Source: Chitinophagaceae bacterium (GTDB lineage: Bacteria; Bacteroidota; Bacteroidia; Chitinophagales; Chitinophagaceae). Taken from it: a stretch of DNA of 64,000 bases. The notes under the pieces were generated by a model. The model searched no databases. It was not told the DNA's origin and worked only from the letters and a program-made list of their open reading frames with translations. Below, one piece after another: positions 30,060-39,700 of this stretch. Where the stretch lies: contig JAIXOJ010000068.1 of assembly GCA_027486835.1 (NCBI GenBank), positions 19,381 through 83,380 on the forward strand, written 5' to 3'. A program made the position numbers and the translations under genes. Each line of letters opens with the position of its first letter. Within the stretch, counting starts at the first letter, position 1.

Positions 30060-31262
30060 CTACTTCCTTACAATTACCTTATTACCTTCTATAGTAAAAT
30101 GTACTAGGTTCGTCAATTCAAGTTTTTTTAAAAACTCTGAAATATTTATTTGGCGATCTACTTTAGCGTAAAATTCATAGTTTATGTCATCTTTGAATTC
30201 TACTTGAACATTATAATAGTTTTCAACTTGATGCATAATGGTTTTTAAATCAGTACCATTGAAATAAAATCGACCATTTTTCCAAGCCATTACTTCTTCA
30301 ATATCTACATTTTTATTAATTCCTATACTTCCATTTGTTACATCTGCTTGCTCACCCGGTTTTAGTTTTACCTGATTATACCCCATTGAAACACTTACGC
30401 TTCCCTCTAATAAAGTCACTTTATTGCTAGATTCATGTTGGTAGGTACTTACATTAAAATGAGTGCCATATACTCTTACAGTCATGTCATTATGAGTTAC
30501 ATAAAATGGCATCTTCGCATTATGAGCCACTTCAAAATAAGCCTCGCCAGTTATAGATACTTTTCTTTCAGAACCAGTAAATGCTGTTGGATATGTAATG
30601 GATGAAGCTGCATTTAACCATATAGCAGTACCATCTGCCAAAACCAATCTCAATGGAATACTACCTTTTGGTAAACTTATAGTGTTGTTTGTAGCAATAG
30701 CATTGATTTGCTCTTCATACACTATTGAACCATTTTGGGTTTTGTTTATTTTTATATTTCCCTCAGCAGTTATTACACCAGCATCAATACTTTTTAAAGC
30801 AATTTTTTGTCCATTTGCTAAAGTAAGTATAGGAAAACTACCTTTTGGTGCAGCAATATCTTTAGTGTATCTATGCGTATTTTTAGTGGATACATCTGTT
30901 GCCCTTTGGGTAGAATAGATGATATTAAAAAGTAGTCCAGTGCAAACCAAAATCAAAATTGCAGCAGCAACTGAATACCAGCTACGCGTCATAAAAACCA
31001 CTGGGAGGGGGTTTTTTTTCTTCTTTGTCGTTTCAAAAACATCTGATTCGCTTATTGCCGCAAGTACGTTTTTTCTGATTTTTTCAATATTTATCTGCCG
31101 ATGATGGATTTTATCCTTTTTTGAATAAGGTAAATCCCAATAATCTTTCATCCATTCTTTAATTGTAGCATCATTTGATGGGTCTAATATAAATTGCGTT
31201 ACCTCCTCCTCTTCTTCTGGGGAACATGAAGTTTCAATAAATTTTTTAAATAGTTTATCCAT
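30060..31262 (-). CDS. FecR-family anti-sigma factor
   Basis: 400 residues. A cytoplasmic N-terminal helical region (about 1-90) binds the sigma factor; one transmembrane segment follows at about 95-116 (AAAILILVCTGLLFNIIY); the periplasmic FecR domain holds GTAIWLNAASSITYPTAFTG, GEAYFEVAH and VYGTHFNVSTY, and a DUF4974-type C-terminal domain closes the protein. It should hold the ECF sigma factor until the STN domain of SusC reports ligand. It is 48 bp downstream of the sigma gene and 88 bp upstream of susC, the standard order. Confidence 0.95.
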   Translation of the reverse strand: MDKLFKKFIETSCSPEEEEEVTQFILDPSNDATIKEWMKDYWDLPYSKKDKIHHRQINIEKIRKNVLAAISESDVFETTKKKKNPLPVVFMTRSWYSVAAAILILVCTGLLFNIIYSTQRATDVSTKNTHRYTKDIAAPKGSFPILTLANGQKIALKSIDAGVITAEGNIKINKTQNGSIVYEEQINAIATNNTISLPKGSIPLRLVLADGTAIWLNAASSITYPTAFTGSERKVSITGEAYFEVAHNAKMPFYVTHNDMTVRVYGTHFNVSTYQHESSNKVTLLEGSVSVSMGYNQVKLKPGEQADVTNGSIGINKNVDIEEVMAWKNGRFYFNGTDLKTIMHQVENYYNVQVEFKDDINYEFYAKVDRQINISEFLKKLELTNLVHFTIEGNKVIVRK

Positions 31263-31310
31263 AAATGTACTTTATAGCTAGAATAATGACGAAATAACAA
31301 ATGGCAACCC

Positions 31311-31898
31311 CTATTCGATAAAAAGAAAAACCGAAACAAGCATAAAACAATCGATATCATGCTTTTTAAAATGGGATTTAAGATAAAATAAGGCAGCGGT
31401 CATTTGGTTTTCCACGGTTTTCACGGATATTGATAACTTTTCTGCTATTTCCTTATTCGTCAGCCCTTTGTGCCTACTTAGAATAAAAATTTCTCTTCTT
31501 TTTGGTGGTAATATTGAAAGTCCTTCGCTATAGATTTGTTCAAATTCATGTTTATTTAAGTAATCTTCAGTTGTATTTTCATGCTTGATGCCTTCATAAG
31601 TATTTGTATAATCAATTAATTGAGCGTACTTACCTCTGGATGACCTAAAATAATCAATTGCAGTTCTATGAGCTATAGTAAACAAGTAACCCCCAATGGA
31701 ATTTACATCTTTTAAAGCGGCTCTTTTTTCCCAAATTTTAATAAACACAACTTGAGTTAAATCTTCTGATTCTGTAGGATTCTTCAACAAATTGTTGATG
31801 AATTCATAAACCTTTTTGGCATAAAAATCAAAAAAGCGCATGAAGGCTTTTTCGTCAGAAGAGCTAATTAAGAGTAGTAATTCTTTTTCATTTGTCAT
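31311..31898 (-). CDS. ECF sigma factor, FecI-like, controlling the PUL
   Basis: 195 residues. Region 2 is visible in FDFYAKKVYEFINNLL and QVVFIKIWEKRAALKDV; region 4 in LPPKRREIFILSRHKGLTN and EIAEKLSISVKTVENQM, a helix-turn-helix. It should direct RNA polymerase to the susC promoter when released by FecR. First gene of the minus-strand block. The tail ends in a hydrophobic stretch (CFMLVSVFLFIE) that is common in this family in Bacteroidota. Confidence 0.93.
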   Translation of the reverse strand: MTNEKELLLLISSSDEKAFMRFFDFYAKKVYEFINNLLKNPTESEDLTQVVFIKIWEKRAALKDVNSIGGYLFTIAHRTAIDYFRSSRGKYAQLIDYTNTYEGIKHENTTEDYLNKHEFEQIYSEGLSILPPKRREIFILSRHKGLTNKEIAEKLSISVKTVENQMTAALFYLKSHFKKHDIDCFMLVSVFLFIE

Positions 31899-32617
31899 TT
31901 ACAATACCTTTGAATTAATGATGCAAGCATTTAAAAAGCAAATTTTATTATAACGAGAGGATTTAATTCCATTCTAATGATTTAAAAAACTGATTTTTTA
32001 TTTATGATGAATAATAAAATTGGTAGGTCTTTTTGAGAAAGATTGTTAATAATTTCAATTAGCTGATTAGTCTTTTCTATATTCATCATGCAACAAGCTT
32101 TCCTTTCCTTTCTTTTAGGTTGTATGATTGACTAGATAGATTAAGGATCACATATAAATTGCAAAGGGGTAACCCTAATAAACATTAGAAAAAAAAAAAA
32201 AAAATCATGGGTTTATGAAATTGGGGTTGTTAACATAGGCAAAACTAAGGTATTGTTTCAATACTCATAATAGCACAAAAGGAGAGTAGTTAAAAGTTAA
32301 AGAGATACATTATTGGAAAAAGCCTAGTCATTAATTGTAGGAAATATTTTTTAATGATGAATGAGCTTATGAGTGAGATTATTTTAGAAATAATTGAATT
32401 GATAAAGTATTTATTATTTGGTGATGCTAATTTCTAAAAAATGAATAAAGAGGTGGAATAAAGTGGCTGTTTACGCTTTCCAAATTATCTTATATGCCAA
32501 ACAAACGATTAATTAATGCCTATTATTTTAGATACTTAATTACAATCTGAGTGTTTGGGGATTTCAATCGGTACGAAACTATTGGGAGATTGTAATTTGA
32601 AATTGATGAATTGTTTT
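31899..32617. other. 719-bp AT-rich gap with a 16-A tract
   Basis: No supported gene on either strand. It contains a run of 16 A at 32189-32204. It must hold the promoter of the sigma/FecR operon (leftward). I see no convincing TAnnTTTG box. Confidence 0.5.
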
Positions 32618-32920
32618 TCAATGCTTCAACAAATAAATTACTCCAAAAGCCAAGCAACAGATAGTGAGAACAATCAAAACGGTGGTGATTGTCCCATTGA
32701 TGTCCATTAATGGCTTTCTTTTTTTCAATTGTTTGGTTCCTAATTTCTTTTCCAATTGCTTATTTAACTGGGCAACAGTATTTGAAAGATGGATTGGATT
32801 AGACACATGTTGAAGCCCTTCTTTGGCGTCATTCTCAAATTCATCCGCTAAATTGTCATGATTGCCAAGTGGAATCTGATTCATAAATAGGCGATTTTCT
32901 GGGGTAGTATTCGAGTTCAT
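32618..32920 (-). CDS. Small membrane protein paired with ECF sigma gene
   Basis: 100 residues: a charged N-terminal region, a Lys-rich stretch near 57-70 (KKLGTKQLKKRKPL) and one transmembrane helix near 76-97 (ITTVLIVLTICCLAFGVIYLL). Its start overlaps the stop of the upstream sigma gene by 4 bp, so the two are translationally coupled. By position it may be a small anti-sigma or regulatory membrane partner, but I recognise no family. Confidence 0.7.
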   Translation of the reverse strand: MNSNTTPENRLFMNQIPLGNHDNLADEFENDAKEGLQHVSNPIHLSNTVAQLNKQLEKKLGTKQLKKRKPLMDINGTITTVLIVLTICCLAFGVIYLLKH

Positions 32921-33489
32921 AATGATTCTTTTAGTTTTTTTTCCACCAATATTTTTAGATTTCTTTTGCCATTTTGGATATAGCTTTTCACTTTAAGCAT
33001 ATCTATTGAAAGCAATTCGCTGATTTCCACGTAGCTTTTATTTTCTAGATAGAATAAAGTAACACAATTTCTTTGGTCTTCTTTCAAATCTATCAGGCTG
33101 CTTTCCAATGCAGATAGTGTTTGCTCGTTCAATAAATGTTTGTTAAGATCAAAAGTGTTGTCATCCATTTGGTCTATTGTTTCTATAGAAGAAACATGCA
33201 GCATCTGACTGCCGCGTAGGCACAAAAGGCAATGATTTTTTGCAACGATGTACAACCAACTTTTAAAAAATTGAACCTGCTGATGGGGCAATACCGTAAT
33301 TACTTTTAGGAAAATCTGCTGCACAGCATCTTGCGCAGCAGATTCATTTTTAAGGTATTTCATGCAGGTACCAAAAAGCAAGAGCGTGTAGCGTTGTAAT
33401 AAGCAGCCCAACCATTTGTTGTCAAGTGTTTGTTGATACCTACTCAAGAGGTCTGCATCAGAAAGTTCGTCGAATTTTTTTCCCTGCAT
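32917..33489 (-). CDS. ECF-type RNA polymerase sigma factor
   Basis: 190 residues with region 2 wording (ESAAQDAVQQIFLKV, FKSWLYIVAKNHCL) and region 4 (LKEDQRNCVTLFYLENKSYV, EISELLSIDMLKVKSYIQNG). It is not linked to a SusC/FecR set; its only partner is the 100-residue membrane protein that overlaps it by 4 bp. The target regulon cannot be told from the sequence. Confidence 0.88.
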   Translation of the reverse strand: MQGKKFDELSDADLLSRYQQTLDNKWLGCLLQRYTLLLFGTCMKYLKNESAAQDAVQQIFLKVITVLPHQQVQFFKSWLYIVAKNHCLLCLRGSQMLHVSSIETIDQMDDNTFDLNKHLLNEQTLSALESSLIDLKEDQRNCVTLFYLENKSYVEISELLSIDMLKVKSYIQNGKRNLKILVEKKLKESL

Positions 33490-33614
33490 GGGTCAATTTA
33501 ATTAATGGCTCAAAATCAGTAGAGAGGAATTATTTGTTTTTCCATAAAACCTAAATGTGTAATGGTGTGTAGCAGTAGAAAGAAAATTCCAAATTGAGTA
33601 CATCTTTAGAACCT

Positions 33615-34451
33615 TTATTTCACTTCATACGCCACCACTTTGTTAGCATAAAATGTGGGTATGTACAGTATTTTCTTCGTAGCATCGTAGCCTAAGTCTG
33701 CACTATTCAATTTTTGACTGCGGTTGTCAAATAAGATTTCTTTACTGCCATCTACAGTTACATAATAAGTTATACCGGCCCAGCAGCTAATAATAAAATC
33801 TGTAGGATTAACCATTACAATTCCATCGGAACTTGCATCCATACCATCTGCAATTTTGAGAACTTGCTTATTCTTGTCCACTTTCAAAAATCGCCCTTTG
33901 TCTAAAACAAGTAAATCATCTTTCACACACAGTAAACCATTAGGGCTTTTGAGGCCATTAAGACTATCTAAGTAAAGGGTGGCTTTACCTAGTTCAATTT
34001 TATGGATTTTAGAGGCTCTGGTATCACTCACAAACACTACACCTTTATCATTTACCGTAATATCGTTCAAGAAAATGGCATTTTCAACAGGAATTCGTTG
34101 TGTAATCAGAGCCTTTTTTATGTCGATAACCACTACCTCATTTAAGTCGGCTACATATAAAAGATTGCCGAAACGCCCCATTCCTTTCGGTGCATTTAAG
34201 CCACTTACCCAATCGGTTTGAATGATTTTACCATCTAGTCCAATTTTTCCAATCGAACCTTTTCCATCTTTTTCAGCAGGTTTTCCATCAATGTTAGATA
34301 CAAAAAGCAGTTTGTCTTTTTTGTCGAACAAAACACTTTCCGGTGTTTTTAAAGTGGTGTCTGTTTCCCACAATTTTACTAACGAATGTTTTTGGGCAAA
34401 TGATTGGTTTTGCCACATCAAAATAGCCGCTACAATGATTAATTTCTTCAT
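33615..34451 (-). CDS. Exported SMP-30/NHL-like beta-propeller protein
   Basis: About 278 residues from ATG 34451, chosen because it gives a clean signal peptide (KKLIIVAAILMWQNQSFAQ); an upstream GTG/ATG frame to 34517 adds 22 unlikely residues. The body is a run of propeller blades with TPESVLFDKKDKLLFVSNID, LNAPKGMGRFGNLLYVADLN and KSPNGLLCVKDDLLVLDKG, as in SMP-30/gluconolactonase-like or NHL proteins. It acts in the periplasm. Substrate and enzymatic activity are unknown; it could be a lactonase or just a binding scaffold. Confidence 0.8.
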   Translation of the reverse strand: MKKLIIVAAILMWQNQSFAQKHSLVKLWETDTTLKTPESVLFDKKDKLLFVSNIDGKPAEKDGKGSIGKIGLDGKIIQTDWVSGLNAPKGMGRFGNLLYVADLNEVVVIDIKKALITQRIPVENAIFLNDITVNDKGVVFVSDTRASKIHKIELGKATLYLDSLNGLKSPNGLLCVKDDLLVLDKGRFLKVDKNKQVLKIADGMDASSDGIVMVNPTDFIISCWAGITYYVTVDGSKEILFDNRSQKLNSADLGYDATKKILYIPTFYANKVVAYEVK

Positions 34452-34591
34452 TTTATACATTTTTTGGTACGATTCAATTACAAACAAACAGATTTTTGTT
34501 CGGAATCGCTCGTACAAATCTTTAGGAATTATGGGTTTCTGTGTGGATGCGATAGCGTAATGACTATTTAACTATTAGGTCATGAATCGCC

Positions 34592-34605
34592 GTAACATTT
34601 GTACA
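34592..34605. promoter_or_regulatory. Weak match to the Crp/Fnr-like palindrome
   Basis: GTAACATTTGTACA resembles the GTnACAnnTGTnAC sites at 48160, 50095 and 51182 but its last two bases differ. It lies between the divergent beta-propeller gene and rpmB. Confidence 0.2.
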
Positions 34606-34738
34606 GTCGTATTTTAATCAAAAAAGAAAGAACATTACTTTGCGCCACAAATAATATATGCACACTTAGGCCAATCTAAAGTGGATAAGTAATTTTAGGT
34701 TTTAAAAAGAAAACACAAATAAATTGGCTCATTCCCCC

Positions 34739-34746
34739 TACATTTG
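34739..34746 (+). promoter_or_regulatory. Bacteroidota -7 box upstream of rpmB
   Basis: TACATTTG fits the Bacteroidota TAnnTTTG -7 element and lies 20 bp before the rpmB start, giving a very short leader. No clear -33 TTTG is seen at the expected distance. The same octamer is found before the response regulator (35791) and tRNA-Leu (52648). Confidence 0.45.
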
Positions 34747-34766
34747 CCGTCCGAAAAAATTAGATA

Positions 34767-35003
34767 ATGTCTAGAGTATGTCAAGTAACTGGCAAGAAGC
34801 CAATAAGTGGAAATAGCGTTTCGCATTCAAATATTAAAACCAAGCGTAGGTTTTTGCCAAACCTACAAACCAAACGTTTCTTCTATGCTGAAGAAGATCG
34901 TTGGATTGTTTTAAAACTTTCTTCAGAAGCCATTAGAACCATCAATAAAAATGGTTTGTCTTCTGTGGTAAAGGAATTAAGGGCTAAAGGAACTAAAATT
35001 TAA
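34767..35003 (+). CDS. rpmB: 50S ribosomal protein L28
   Basis: 78 residues with the L28 signature: [35 protein letters not shown], and [19 protein letters not shown]. Only one Cys (C5) is present, so it is the zinc-free form. It is the first gene of the rpmB-rpmG-DUF4295 operon, a constant order in Bacteroidota. Confidence 0.98.
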   Translation: MSRVCQVTGKKPISGNSVSHSNIKTKRRFLPNLQTKRFFYAEEDRWIVLKLSSEAIRTINKNGLSSVVKELRAKGTKI

Positions 35004-35033
35004 TTGATAACACCCAAAACTATTTAAATAGCC

Positions 35034-35216
35034 ATGGCAAAGAAAGGAAATAGAGTTCAAGTCATCTTAGAATGCACTGAACATAAAACTAGTGGGCAGC
35101 CGGGAACGAGCCGCTACATCACTAAAAAGAATAAGAAAAACAACCCCGAGCGTTTGGAGTTGAAGAAGTTTAACCCGATTTTGAAAAAAGTAACTGTTCA
35201 CAAGGAAATTAAATAA
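35034..35216 (+). CDS. rpmG: 50S ribosomal protein L33
   Basis: 60 residues, [39 protein letters not shown]. Only one Cys, so it lacks the zinc ribbon. It starts 30 bp after rpmB and 2 bp before the next gene. Confidence 0.98.
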   Translation: MAKKGNRVQVILECTEHKTSGQPGTSRYITKKNKKNNPERLELKKFNPILKKVTVHKEIK

Positions 35217-35218
35217 TC

Positions 35219-35392
35219 ATGGCAAAAGCGGCTAAAACGGCGATTAAAACGAAAGATCAGAAAGCGGCAGCAGAGGCTAAAAATTACACTAAAGTAATTA
35301 AGGCTGTTCGTAGTCCAAAAACTGGTGCATATACTTTTAAAGAAGCCATCGTCCACAAGGATAAGATTAAAGATTTTTTAGCAGATAAGTAA
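35219..35392 (+). CDS. DUF4295 family small ribosome-associated protein
   Basis: 57 residues, very Lys/Ala-rich (MAKAAKTAIKTKDQKAAAE, then KNYTKVIKAVRSPKTGAYTF and HKDKIKDFLADK). ATG at 35219 follows the rpmG stop by 2 bp. DUF4295 proteins follow L28 and L33 throughout Bacteroidota and are thought to be ribosomal. It is followed by a strong terminator. Confidence 0.93.
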   Translation: MAKAAKTAIKTKDQKAAAEAKNYTKVIKAVRSPKTGAYTFKEAIVHKDKIKDFLADK

Positions 35393-35411
35393 TCTTGCTA
35401 CAAATTCTCAC

Positions 35412-35445
35412 AAAGCTACCATACAAAATATGGTAGCTTTTTTTG
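35412..35445 (+). terminator. Intrinsic terminator of the ribosomal operon
   Basis: Perfect arms aaagctaccata (35412-35423) and tatggtagcttt (35429-35440) around caaaa, then a T-run. 20 bp after the DUF4295 stop. Confidence 0.92.
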
Positions 35446-35790
35446 TTGTCCCTAACTCAACATTAATTTACCAGGGTAAAAAGGAAGCAGTTTTGGGCGA
35501 TATCTGGTTTATAATTTTTCCAAAATCAAATGGGACTATTATAATTTCCTACCACCATTTGCAAACGAGCAATGATTAAAACGGGAAGAGGCACGCAATG
35601 CCTTGTGATAGATCTTTTCTATAAAAACGCTAAAACGGAGTTCATTTGTCCATTGAAATATGGAACTTGGAAGCCACTAATTGTGGTTTTTTGTTGCAAA
35701 ATAGCTTGATGAAAATCAAAGTTGGTACTAATTAGATTACTTCTTGAAAAAGGTTTTGTTTAGTCACAGAAACTTAATGCTATAAGCTAC
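35446..35790. other. Intergenic, no gene seen
   Basis: 345 bp of mixed sequence between the ribosomal terminator and the response-regulator promoter. No supported gene or structure. Confidence 0.4.
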
Positions 35791-35798
35791 TACATTTG
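35791..35798 (+). promoter_or_regulatory. -7 box upstream of response regulator
   Basis: TACATTTG, a TAnnTTTG-type box 48 bp before ATG 35846. Same octamer as before rpmB and tRNA-Leu. No certain -33 element. Confidence 0.45.
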
Positions 35799-35845
35799 TT
35801 GGCTATCGATTGCTATTTGCAAAACCCAAAACATTTTTTAAAACG

Positions 35846-36472
35846 ATGAATATTCTAATTGGCGATGACCACAGTGTGGTGAGAAGAGGTATTATCATGA
35901 TACTTTCAGAGTCCTATCCTCATGCAATTATCGAAGAAGCAAATGATGGTGCTGAACTAATCAAGAAATTAGGTGAAAAACCATGGTCGGTGATCATTTC
36001 AGATATTTCGATGCCAGGTCGTTCTGGATTAGACATCATTAAAGTGGTGAAAGAACATTATCCTCAGATTCCTATTTTAATTCTGAGCATGCACGCCCCC
36101 GAGCATTATGCCATTCGGGCTTATAAGGCTGGCGCATCAGGATATTTAACTAAGGAGACAGCCACCGAAGAATTAGTGAAAGCAGTAGAAACTGTACTTG
36201 CAGGCAGAAAATATATTACCAAAGAAGTAGCGGATATGCTGCTGGAGTACCAACTAGACCACAATACAGAAGAACCACATAAATCTTTATCGGATAGAGA
36301 GATGGAGGTTTTTGAATTATTGGCAAAGGGCAGAAAATTATCAGAAATCGCTGAGGAGTTATCCTTGAGTGTTAATACTATTAGCACGTATAGAGGTCGG
36401 ATTTTAGAAAAGCTACACCTTACTTCTAATGCAGAAATTGCAAAGTATGCGCTACAGCATGGCTTTTCTTAA
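35846..36472 (+). CDS. NarL/FixJ-type response regulator (REC-LuxR HTH)
   Basis: 208 residues from ATG 35846; a TTG-initiated extension to 35810 is unlikely because MNILIGDDHSVVRRG is the canonical REC start. Receiver domain 1-120 with acidic D7-D8 and phosphoacceptor D53 (SDISMPGRSG), Lys in GYLTKETATEE. LuxR HTH about 145-205 (SLSDREMEVFELLAKGRKL, EIAEELSLSVNTISTYRGRI). It activates transcription after phosphorylation by a histidine kinase that is not nearby. Confidence 0.93.
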   Translation: MNILIGDDHSVVRRGIIMILSESYPHAIIEEANDGAELIKKLGEKPWSVIISDISMPGRSGLDIIKVVKEHYPQIPILILSMHAPEHYAIRAYKAGASGYLTKETATEELVKAVETVLAGRKYITKEVADMLLEYQLDHNTEEPHKSLSDREMEVFELLAKGRKLSEIAEELSLSVNTISTYRGRILEKLHLTSNAEIAKYALQHGFS

Positions 36473-36691
36473 ACCAAATTTGCACCTAGAAAAGGAGAGC
36501 CTTTTGTTAAGAAGTTTTTATTGAGTGCTGTTATACCGCAAATGGGGTATTTTTTCACTAAAGGGCTTGCCTTTTATTCGTTGTTTGTTGCAAACTCCAC
36601 ATCCAATCGCTATTTTAAAATTTATTTTCTGAAAAAGTAAAAAATTAATTGCGTTGTATGCTTTTAATCTACAAATTTGCCACCGAAATGG

Positions 36692-36712
36692 AATGTGTAA
36701 AATGTACACATT
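36692..36712. promoter_or_regulatory. Operator-like inverted repeat before the GH13 gene
   Basis: Perfect arms AATGTGTA (36692-36699) and TACACATT (36705-36712) with 5 bp between, ending 24 bp before ATG 36737. Placement fits a repressor or activator site for the amylase gene. The binding protein is unknown. Confidence 0.35.
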
Positions 36713-36736
36713 AATTAACCACTTTAAATTGCTATT

Positions 36737-39700
36737 ATGAAAAAACTATTTACTTTTTTGTTTGTGCTATTGGGTATAATAGCTCAAGCACAGTTGCTAA
36801 GTTGGACGCCAACTTTTATTAAAGAAGGTTCTGGTTCCATAACCATAACCTGTGATGCCACCAAAGGAAATACGGGCATCAAAGATTACACCCCAACTTC
36901 AGACATTTATCTACACATGGGGGTAATTACCAACAAGAGTACCTCATCAAGCGATTGGAAGTACTCAAAATATACTTGGGCCACTACAGTTGCTGGTCAA
37001 GCTACTTCTTTGGGTGCAAACAAGTGGTCTTTTACCATTAATGGGGGTTTGCGTTCTTTCTTCGGAATTACTGACCCCACTGAAACGGTGAAATACATTT
37101 CTATCCTTTTTAGAAATGGGGCGGGTACAAAAGTTTTGCGTAATGCTGATGGAAGTGACATGTACATTCCTGTTTACGACAATAACTTTAAAGTAAGAAT
37201 TGACAATCCTTTTAGGCAGCCTCTGTTTGTTCCTGCTCCTGAAACCATTAATAAGGTGGTAGGTGATGCCATTAGTATTACAGCAAACGCTACCCAGTCA
37301 AGCAATTTGGCGGTTTACTTCAACGGTAATTTGGTGAGCTCACAATCTGGCGCAACGACTATTTCCACGAGTGCTAACATTACATCCGCCGGTAATCAAC
37401 AGATTATTGCAATGGCAGATAATGGTTCTACTTCTTCCAGCGATACCATCAATTTTGTGGTAGCTAACCCTAACACAGTTGCTAACTTGCCTGCAGGTGT
37501 TGTAGATGGCATCAATTACGACCCTTCTGATCCTACAACTGCTACATTAGTATTGTATGCACCTAACAAGCAAAATGTATTTGTAATTGGTGACTTCAAC
37601 AACTGGCAGCAAAATGCAGCTTATCAAATGAACATTACCCCAGATGGTAATCGTTATTGGATAAAATTAAACGGACTTACAGCAGGAGTGGAGTATGGGT
37701 ATCAATTTTTAATTGATAATTATTTGCGCGTAGCGGATTACAACACCGAAAAAGTGTTAGACCCTTGGAACGATAAATACATTCCTGCTACTACTTACCC
37801 TAATCTTAAAGCTTACCCTGCTGGATTAACTTCTGGGGTGGTAAGTATATTGCAAACTGCAAAACCAGCTTATAATTGGAATGTAACTTCATTCACTAGA
37901 CCCAATAAGAATAATTTGTTGGTGTATGAGTTGCTAATTAGAGATTTTACTGCAGCACAAACTTACCAATCAGTTATTGATAGTTTAGGGTATTTAAAAA
38001 GATTAGGGATTAATTGCATTGAATTAATGCCCATCAATGAATTTGAGGGTAACAATAGTTGGGGCTATAATCCAAGTTACTATTTTGCTCCTGATAAGAT
38101 CTATGGTACGGAATACGATGTACGCAAGTTTGTAGATGCTTGTCATGCACAAGGAATTGCAGTAGTATTAGATATGGCACTTAACCATTCTTTTGGTATG
38201 TCGCCAATGGTGCAGATGTATTGGGATGCTGCCAACAGCAAACCAGCCTCAAATAGCCCTTGGTTTTATCCAGATGCGCACCATCCTTTTAATGTTGGGT
38301 ATGATATTAACCACAATACCCAAGCAAGTAAGGATTTTGTAGATAGGGTAATAACTCATTGGTTAACCAACTATAAAATTGACGGTTTCAGATGGGATTT
38401 ATCTAAAGGATTCACCCCTGACAACATGAATACAACCGATATTGGCGTATGGTCAGCCTATAGTCAAGGAAGGATTGATATTTGGAAACGTATCTACGAT
38501 AAAATGCAATCTGTTTCCGCTGGTTCTTACTGTATTCTTGAACATTTAGGTGACAATGGCGAAGAAGCGCAATTGGGCAATTATGGAATGATGTTGTGGG
38601 GTAATATGTCTAATCAATATGGCCAAGCAACTATGGGTTTCCCTACCAGCAGTGCCGATTTATCTTATTCATTTGATAGACAATTTTGGACTAAGAGAAA
38701 TCTTATTGCTTACCAAGAAAGCCATGATGAAGAGCGTTTAAATTATAAAAACAAAACCTTCGGAGCTAACCCTGGAATTAAGTTTGATCTTACTACGCAA
38801 ATGAAAAGGAATGCGGCTGCTACTGCTTTGTTTGCCGTAATGCCTGGTCCAAAAATGATTTGGCAGTTTGGTGAAGTGGGTTATGATTTCAGTATTGGTA
38901 CTTGTACTAACGGTACTATTGATGCTGGTAACTGTAGAACAGACCCTAAACCAATTCGTTGGGATTATTATGCTGACGCAAAAAGAAGAGGATTGTACGA
39001 TGTATATGCTCAGCTATTTAGCATGAGAAATATTCCACAGTTTGTTACAACTTTTACTGATGGGTCTGTAATGAATGGAGGTACCCCAACCTATAGCTTA
39101 AACGGAAGTGTTAAACAAATAAGGATGTATCACGCCGATATGAGTGTAGTTGCTTTTGCTAATCTTGGTACTGGTACTACAAGTGCTAATATCGATTTTC
39201 CTGCTAATGGTACATGGTATAGAGTAGTGGGAACTGCGGGTAGTGCCACCATTACCGTGTCTGGTTTTGCTGCTAATTATAGTTTAGCTGCTGGGGATTA
39301 TGCAGTTTTTGCTACTAAAAATGTTAACCAAATACTACCAGTAGATTGGTTAAGTGTAACTGCCAAGAAAGGATTGAACAAATCTGTAAGCATCGATTGG
39401 TCAGTTGCCTCTGAAGTGGGCAACCATCACTACGATGTGGAAAGAAGCATCAACGGTAAAGAGTTTGGTTATATAGGTACTGTTAATGCAACCACTAGCA
39501 TTTTCAAATCTGTATCCTATCAATTCACTGATTTGTCAACACCAACTGGCACCATCTATTATAGAATCAAGCAAGTGGATAATGATGGAAAATATAGCTA
39601 TTCTAAAGTGGTTTCAGTAACGGTTTCTAAATCCACCGATTGGAATTATACAGTTATTGGTAAACAAGTGAAGCTAGTTGCTCAAGAAGAGGCTAACATG

